Shown: positions 6,865 to 11,049 of the stretch, one piece after another
How positions within the stretch are numbered: the stretch's first letter is position 1
Layout of the letters: each line of letters opens with the position of its first letter
DNA from: Armatimonadota bacterium
Lineage (GTDB): Bacteria > Armatimonadota > UBA5829
Direction of reading: 5' to 3'
DNA: 11,049 bases
Assembly: GCA_023474015.1 (NCBI GenBank)
Contig: JAMCYN010000077.1
Span: forward strand, 1 to 11,049
Position numbers and translations under genes: made by a program
Notes under the pieces: generated by a model
What the model saw: only the letters and a program-made list of their open reading frames with translations
Databases searched by the model: none
Told to the model about the DNA's origin: nothing

Positions 6865-7887
6865 TTAGACATTCTTAACCTTGAAATCCCCCTCTTCAAG
6901 GACGTGCAGTCGCTGTCGAATGCGATTGCCGACAACATCGGCTTGGCTGTCGCCGATTTCTTTGAGCCTGCGATTGAAGTCCGGGTAGCCGGATTCGTAG
7001 TCTTTCTTCCAGTCCTTGTCGAAGCCGCCGTCTTTGATGTTGTGCATCGCCGCGCGGATCTTCTCCTTGACGGTGCTGTCTATTATCCGCGGGCCGACCA
7101 GCATAGCGCCGTATGCGGCAGTATTGGAGATACGCTCGAGCATTCCGGCCATGCCGAACTTGTAGATGAGGTCTGTCGTCAGCTTCGACTCGTTTATCGC
7201 CTCGAAGAACGCAACCTCCGGGTCGTAGCCCTCTTCCACCATCACCTCGAACACCGTCTTCACTAGAATGACAATCGCTCCCCAGGAGCAGTGCTCACCA
7301 AGCAGATCGGTGACGGTCTCCTCCTCGATTGTCGTCTCCTGCACGCCGACCCTGGTGAAACCAATCGCCTTGCACAGCGCCAGGCCGCGGTTCCAGGCGT
7401 TGCCGGTCGAGTCCTTGTGCACCGCGAGCAGCCCCGGAACTCCGCTGCCCTTGAGGAAGTTTCCTCGCACGGCAGAACCCGGACCCTTGGGAGCAGCCAC
7501 GATAGCATCGATGCCGTCGGGGATCGGCATGTGGCCGTAGTAATAGTTGAACGCGCTGGAAAGGACGATCATATCCCCGGCCTTGCCGTGGGGCTTTATC
7601 TGTCTTTCATACACGTCCGCGCAGCGGTAGGCCATATCGGGAACTTCGATGTCGAATACATACGCGCACTTCGCCGCTTCCTCGATAGGCATCACCTCGA
7701 AGCCATCGGCCGCGGCCCTGGTCCAGTGCTCGGTGCCCTTGTCCGCGCCGACAATGACCTTGAGCCCCGAGTCTTTCATATTCATCGCGCGGGCAGTGCC
7801 CTGGGTTCCGTAGCCGACCACCGCCACCGTCTGACCTGACAGCAGGTCCAAGTTCGCATCCTGTTCCAAATATGTCTTCTTGCTCAT
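6865..7887 (-). CDS. ilvC: Ketol-acid reductoisomerase-like protein (class I KARI fold) with altered active site
   Basis: 340 residues, the usual class I KARI length. Classical KARI turns acetolactate or acetohydroxybutyrate into the dihydroxyacid precursors of Val/Leu/Ile with Mg2+ and NADPH. The N-terminal Rossmann motif is VVGYGTQGTARAMN (23-36), where the family usually has GYGSQGHA. The two-metal site is kept: Asp194 and Glu198 (TDLLGEH), Glu229 and Glu233 (EAINE), Lys134 (APKGPG) and Ser254 (ISNTAAYG). The family's HGFN motif, whose His is catalytic, reads SAFN (111-114) here, followed by YYYG. The cofactor loop (46-54, VGADKGTEH) also lacks the usual Arg/Ser phosphate-binding pattern, so NADPH preference is doubtful. 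GAGAGG (7895-7900) lies 7 bases before the ATG, and the gap to the E1-beta gene is 18 bases. The fold is sure; the normal KARI reaction is not, and a paralogue with another substrate is plausible. Confidence 0.88.
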   Translation of the reverse strand: MSKKTYLEQDANLDLLSGQTVAVVGYGTQGTARAMNMKDSGLKVIVGADKGTEHWTRAAADGFEVMPIEEAAKCAYVFDIEVPDMAYRCADVYERQIKPHGKAGDMIVLSSAFNYYYGHMPIPDGIDAIVAAPKGPGSAVRGNFLKGSGVPGLLAVHKDSTGNAWNRGLALCKAIGFTRVGVQETTIEEETVTDLLGEHCSWGAIVILVKTVFEVMVEEGYDPEVAFFEAINESKLTTDLIYKFGMAGMLERISNTAAYGAMLVGPRIIDSTVKEKIRAAMHNIKDGGFDKDWKKDYESGYPDFNRRLKEIGDSQADVVGNRIRQRLHVLEEGDFKVKNV

Positions 7888-7905
7888 TGTTTGACCTCTC
7901 TTGGG

Positions 7906-8883
7906 TTATCTATTGCAGAGCTTATTTGCTCCGGCAATGATTCTATCCGTGTTCGGAATGACCACTTCTTCCAGTGATCGAGCGTACGGCATCGGCACTT
8001 CCAGCCCGCCCAGTCGTTCGACCGGCGCGTCCAGATAGTCGAACGCCTTCTCCATAATCTGAGATGCAATCTCGGCACCGATGCCGCCGCGAGTGAAGGC
8101 CTCGTGGACGACCATCAGACGGCCGGTCTTTTGGACCGACGCCACTATCGGATCGATATCAAGCGGATAGATGGTGCGAGGATCGATCACCTCGGCGGAG
8201 ATGCCCATCTTTTCCAACTCCCGAGCCGCCTCAAGCGACTTCAAGACCATATAGCCGGTGGCAACTATCGTGACGTCGGTTCCCACCCTCTTGATGTCGG
8301 CCTCGCCAATAGGAACGGTGTATTCCTCGTCCGGCACCTGGCCCTTGTTGTTATACATCATCGCATTCTCGATGAAAAGCACCGGAGCGTCGTCACGGAT
8401 GGCGCTCTTCAAAAGCCCCTTGACATCAAATGGGGTCGCGGGCATAACGATCTTCATCCCAGGGGAATGAAAAAACCATGCCTCTATGCTCGAGGAATGC
8501 TGGGGGCCTTTGCCTCGTCCTCCGCCTCCCTGTGTCCGTATGACAAGTGGAAGCTGCAACTGTCCGTTGGACATATATCGCATCTTCCCGACCTGGCTGA
8601 TGACCTGGTCCATGGCGACAGCGATGAAGTCGAAATACATTATCTCGGCGACGGGTCTAAGGCCCAGCATGGATGCGCCGCATGCCGCGCCGATTATCGC
8701 AGCTTCTGAAATTGGGGTCTGACGAACTCGCTTGGGGCCGAACTTATCTATGAGGCCACGGGTCGCTCCGAATACCCCGCCGGTCGCGCCTATGTCCTCG
8801 CCGAGCAGGAATACTTTCTCGTCGCGTCTCAGCTCCTCTTCCAAAGCCTCCCGAACAGCCTGAATGTATGTAATCTCTGGCAA
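7906..8883 (-). CDS. TPP-dependent 2-oxoacid/acetoin dehydrogenase E1 component, beta subunit (PdhB/AcoB-like)
   Basis: 325 residues, typical for the separate E1 beta chain that pairs with the alpha chain encoded just upstream to decarboxylate a 2-oxoacid (or cleave acetoin) and pass the acyl group to a lipoyl E2. Family landmarks: GEDIGATGGVF (28-38), PISE with Glu60 that contacts the TPP aminopyrimidine, GLRPVAEIMYFDF (74-86), GPQHSSSIEAW with His129, and the C-terminal transketolase domain from about residue 200 with IDPRTIYPLD. RVRQTPISE has Gln55 where most relatives have Asp. The start codon is TTG: no ATG lies near it, the first residues (MPEITYIQAVREAL) match the family's usual N-terminus, and GAGGAG (8891-8896) is 7 bases upstream. 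The substrate cannot be read from the sequence; pyruvate, a branched-chain 2-oxoacid and acetoin all remain possible. Confidence 0.92.
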   Translation of the reverse strand: MPEITYIQAVREALEEELRRDEKVFLLGEDIGATGGVFGATRGLIDKFGPKRVRQTPISEAAIIGAACGASMLGLRPVAEIMYFDFIAVAMDQVISQVGKMRYMSNGQLQLPLVIRTQGGGGRGKGPQHSSSIEAWFFHSPGMKIVMPATPFDVKGLLKSAIRDDAPVLFIENAMMYNNKGQVPDEEYTVPIGEADIKRVGTDVTIVATGYMVLKSLEAARELEKMGISAEVIDPRTIYPLDIDPIVASVQKTGRLMVVHEAFTRGGIGAEIASQIMEKAFDYLDAPVERLGGLEVPMPYARSLEEVVIPNTDRIIAGANKLCNR

Positions 8884-8890
8884 TTGTCAA

Positions 8891-8896
8891 CTCCTC
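8891..8896 (-). promoter_or_regulatory. Ribosome-binding site that fixes a TTG start
   Basis: GAGGAG on the minus strand lies 7 bases before the TTG at 8883 and overlaps the TGA stop of the alpha-subunit gene (8895-8897). This makes the TTG the convincing start of the beta subunit and suggests that ribosomes finishing the alpha chain feed straight into the beta chain, which would help keep the two subunits in equal amounts. Confidence 0.7.
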
Positions 8897-9890
8897 ACAA
8901 GACGTAATCAGTCACAGTCGCCGGGGCGGGCTCGGGACTTGCCTTCGCGAAGGCCACGGCATCTTCTATGACCGCCGCCGCGTCCCGGTTCATCTTCTCC
9001 CACTCGACCTCCGACAGAATGCCTTCGTCCACCATCGCGTTCTTCATGCGAATAAGAGGGCATCTGAGCTTCCACTCGTTAACTTCCTCTTTCGTTCTAT
9101 ACACACAGGGATCGCCCAGGTGGTGGCCCTCCCAGCGATAGGTCTTGCACTCGATCAGGGTCGGACCGTCTCCGGCTCTGGCCCGGCTCGCGGCTTCGCC
9201 GACCGTCTGATAGACAGCCATAACGTCATTGCCGTCGACTATAACTCCGGGGATGCCGTAGGAGGCCGCGCGGTCGGCAAGGTGCTCGATGTTTACGACT
9301 TCCTTTAGAGGCGTGGTGTCTCCGACGAGGTTGTTTTCGATGATGTAGACCACCGGCAGCTTCCAGGCCGAGCCGAGGTTTACAGCCTCATGGAAAGCTC
9401 CCTCGTTGCTCGCTCCATCACCCAGAAAGCACAGGACCACACGGTCGGTACCAAGTTGCTGAACCCCGACTCCGAGGCCCGTGGCAACCGGAACCCCCCC
9501 GCCGACCACGCCTATCGTGCCCATCACCCCACAGGCAACATCGAAGACATGCATCGTGCCTCCACGACCGTTGCACATGCCCGTGGCCCGGCCCAATATT
9601 TCCGCCATCAGTTCCTGAATGTCGACTCCCTTGGCGATGCAGTGGCCGTGGCCGCGATGGGTCGATGTGATGTAGTCATCTTTTCTTATGCTCAGGCAGG
9701 CTCCCGCTGCGACGGCCTCCTGGCCGGTGGACAAATGCAGTGTGCCCCGCATTACCCCGTCCATATAGAGCGACTTGGCCGTCTCCTCGAAGTGGCGAAT
9801 CTTCACCATCGTCCATAGAAGCTCACGCTTGATCTCCGGGGATATCTTGCGGGGCCGCCGCCGGTTTGTCTTGGTCGCGGTCTTACTCAT
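8895..9890 (-). CDS. TPP-dependent 2-oxoacid/acetoin dehydrogenase E1 component, alpha subunit (PdhA/AcoA-like)
   Basis: 331 residues from the chosen start. It binds thiamine diphosphate: the GDG...NN signature is complete, with Gly157-Asp158-Gly159 and Asn186-Asn187. Other family marks are STGQEAVAAG (54-63), THRGHGHCIAKG (77-88, with His78 and His81), the GRGGTMHVFD segment (108-117) and TYRWEGHHLGDP (250-261), whose GHH form is closer to acetoin-dehydrogenase-type alpha chains than to the YHGHS of mitochondrial PDH. A basic N-terminal tail (residues 1-16) has many Lys/Arg. An upstream ATG at 9914 would add eight residues but has no ribosome-binding site. The ATG at 9890 has GGGAG 10 bases upstream and overlaps the aminotransferase stop as ATGA, which favours it. 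The beta subunit follows after 11 bases. No E2 or E3 gene is in view. Confidence 0.92.
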   Translation of the reverse strand: MSKTATKTNRRRPRKISPEIKRELLWTMVKIRHFEETAKSLYMDGVMRGTLHLSTGQEAVAAGACLSIRKDDYITSTHRGHGHCIAKGVDIQELMAEILGRATGMCNGRGGTMHVFDVACGVMGTIGVVGGGVPVATGLGVGVQQLGTDRVVLCFLGDGASNEGAFHEAVNLGSAWKLPVVYIIENNLVGDTTPLKEVVNIEHLADRAASYGIPGVIVDGNDVMAVYQTVGEAASRARAGDGPTLIECKTYRWEGHHLGDPCVYRTKEEVNEWKLRCPLIRMKNAMVDEGILSEVEWEKMNRDAAAVIEDAVAFAKASPEPAPATVTDYVL

Positions 9891-10813
9891 TTGCCGTATA
9901 CTCCCGTCCGCCATTCAGTATGATCTCGACTGGTACCTCGGGCGATGTCGATGTAGGTCTTCTGGATTTTGCGGGTGAGTTCGCCCATCTTGCCGTCGCC
10001 CACATTGTGTCTATCGACGGAGACAATCGGCGTCACCTCGCAGGCCGTGCCGCAGAAAAACGCTTCGTCGGCGGTGTATAGCTCTGTTCGGTCCACCTCG
10101 CGCTGAATGACATCGACCCCGTGATACTCCTTCAATAGCTGAATGACAGTGTCGCGGGTTATGCTTTCCAGCACGTCATTGGTGAGCAGCGGAGTGATGA
10201 CCTCACCGTTGCGCACGAGGAAGATGCACATCGTCGGCCCTTCTGAGACCTTGCCGTTCTTGTTGAGGAGAATCACGTTGTCATAGCCGTCCTGCTTGGC
10301 CTGAAGAAACGCGTGGCGGCTGTTCTGGTAGTTGGCCACGCACTTGATTCTGGGCGGGACCGACTCGTCGGATATTCTTCTCCACGAGCTGATAGCGCAG
10401 TTGAGGCCTTTCTCCGGGTCGAAGTGGCGGTATGAGGGCAAGGCCACGACGCTCAGTCCGACGGGGCCGGTCGTGCCGATAGGCCCGGTGCCCTCGATAA
10501 TCGCCATCTGCCTGATGTGAACATCCTCGTGGAACTTATTCGCTTTCACCAACTCGAACACCGACTCTCGAATTTGCTCGTCCGAGGGAGGGTTGTCCAT
10601 GCGCAGCATCTTCATCGACTCGCGCAGCCGCTTGATGTGCGGCTCGAGCCTGAAGAGGTAGATTTCCTGGTCGGCATCGTTCCAGTAGCCTCTGAGACCC
10701 TCGAAGACTGTGGCCGCATAAGTCAGCCCCACAGAAAGCACGTGGATCTTGGCGTCGGCGAATGGCACGATCTCGCCGTTCATGTATATATACTTTGCTG
10801 GGGTAGCAGTCAT
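9887..10813 (-). CDS. ilvE: Branched-chain-aminotransferase-like PLP enzyme (fold type IV)
   Basis: 308 residues, the normal size for the IlvE family, which moves an amino group between glutamate and branched-chain 2-oxoacids. Typical parts: YMNGEIVPFADAKIHV (10-25), VFEGLRGY (36-43), the PLP-binding Lys157 in KCVANYQNS, SEG with Glu191 that contacts the PLP ring nitrogen, ITRDTVIQLL and the late FFCGTACEVTPI. Odd point: the family motif EGxxxN-L/I-F (EGAGENLF in E. coli IlvE) reads EGPTMCIF here, so the conserved Asn is Cys196. Substrate preference may therefore differ from classical IlvE. GGAGAG (10822-10827) lies 8 bases before the ATG. The stop overlaps the start of the E1 alpha gene by four bases (ATGA), and the upstream gene ends 16 bases before. 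A D-amino-acid or other fold-IV aminotransferase is less likely because of the IlvE-like length and VFEG motif. Confidence 0.88.
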   Translation of the reverse strand: MTATPAKYIYMNGEIVPFADAKIHVLSVGLTYAATVFEGLRGYWNDADQEIYLFRLEPHIKRLRESMKMLRMDNPPSDEQIRESVFELVKANKFHEDVHIRQMAIIEGTGPIGTTGPVGLSVVALPSYRHFDPEKGLNCAISSWRRISDESVPPRIKCVANYQNSRHAFLQAKQDGYDNVILLNKNGKVSEGPTMCIFLVRNGEVITPLLTNDVLESITRDTVIQLLKEYHGVDVIQREVDRTELYTADEAFFCGTACEVTPIVSVDRHNVGDGKMGELTRKIQKTYIDIARGTSRDHTEWRTGVYGK

Positions 10814-10829
10814 TGCGTTAACTCTCCAT

Positions 10830-11048
10830 CTAGCTCTTTCGAGTGTAGAAATGCTCCGGCGGGGTATGGGTGGAAAGGTATTCCCTGAGCCCGTCGAACT
10901 CTTCCTTTGGCTGCTTCTCGTAGAAGCCCGCCCTGCTCACCGCAGGGTAGCCGGCGAGATCCTTCAGATCGACCATCATCTCGGCGAACTTGAAAGCCGT
11001 ATACATCGGGTCTATAACCGGGGCGCCGATAACGTCCACCGGGTCAGC
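10830..11048 (-). CDS. C-terminal part of a probable Asp/Glu/hydantoin-racemase-superfamily protein, 5' end cut by window
   Basis: The frame is open to the window edge; only the last 72 residues are seen. They begin ADPVDVIGAPVIDP, followed by a helix with KFAEMM. An APVIDP turn leading into an A..K.AE helix is what I remember near the end of Asp/Glu/hydantoin racemase and related maleate-isomerase-like proteins. That match rests on a short segment, and the catalytic cysteines would lie mostly upstream. The tail after residue ~35 (AGFYEKQPKEEFDGL...) is charged and may be lineage-specific. It stops at a TAG 16 bases before the aminotransferase start, so it is almost certainly co-transcribed with the downstream enzymes, and the operon extends beyond the window. 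Confidence 0.5.
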   Translation of the reverse strand, partial: ADPVDVIGAPVIDPMYTAFKFAEMMVDLKDLAGYPAVSRAGFYEKQPKEEFDGLREYLSTHTPPEHFYTRKS

Positions 11049-11049
11049 C

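Noticed and set aside
6756..6865. 37-codon minus-strand frame starting at an ATG that overlaps the KARI-like stop codon as TAATG
   Set aside because: Short, no family resemblance, rich in Ser/Leu/Pro and Cys in a way typical of chance reading; the overlap alone is not enough.
7291..7839. Plus-strand frame (182 codons) opposite the KARI-like gene
   Set aside because: Antisense shadow; His/Arg/Val-rich translation without any recognisable motif, while the minus strand carries a conserved family.
9891..9914. Upstream ATG at 9914 as the start of the E1 alpha subunit
   Set aside because: No Shine-Dalgarno precedes it and it would overlap the aminotransferase by 28 bases; the ATG at 9890 has GGGAG at 10 bases and a classic ATGA overlap.

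Overview
The window looks like a stretch of chromosome from a moderately GC-rich diderm (Gram-negative-type) bacterium, probably environmental. The diderm reading rests on the RND inner-membrane efflux pump subunit. I cannot name the lineage from the sequence. There are no RNA genes, CRISPR arrays, transposase genes or replication origins that I can support.

Layout. Bases 2-3202 (+): an RND-family efflux permease that has lost its first ~95 residues to the window edge and carries an apparent extra membrane hairpin. Bases 3203-3384: intergenic, with a GC-rich hairpin, a second inverted repeat and a distant ribosome-binding site. Bases 3385-6489 (+): a large single-polypeptide restriction-modification enzyme with an N-terminal PD-(D/E)XK nuclease, a gamma-type N6-adenine methyltransferase and a C-terminal type ISP-like specificity region, but no helicase. 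Bases 6490-6864: a gene-poor convergent junction holding a near-perfect 21-bp-stem palindrome and a start-less C-terminal gene fragment on the minus strand.

Bases 6865-11048 (-) form one tight operon, read right to left: the end of a probable Asp/Glu/hydantoin-racemase-like gene, a branched-chain-aminotransferase-like (fold type IV) enzyme, the alpha and beta subunits of a TPP-dependent 2-oxoacid/acetoin dehydrogenase E1, and a ketol-acid reductoisomerase (KARI)-like protein. Gaps are 11-18 bases, or a 4-base ATGA overlap, and each internal start has a recognisable Shine-Dalgarno sequence.

The operon is the most interesting part. Its genes resemble valine/isoleucine metabolism, but acetolactate synthase, dihydroxyacid dehydratase, E2 and E3 are not in view. 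The KARI-like protein keeps the metal ligands but has serine where the catalytic histidine of KARI normally sits. The aminotransferase lacks the conserved Asn of its EGxxxN-F motif. This suggests paralogues recruited to a different, perhaps undescribed, pathway; that is inference. The restriction-modification gene has a patchy base composition and is flanked by palindromes and a gene fragment, which fits horizontal acquisition next to the operon.
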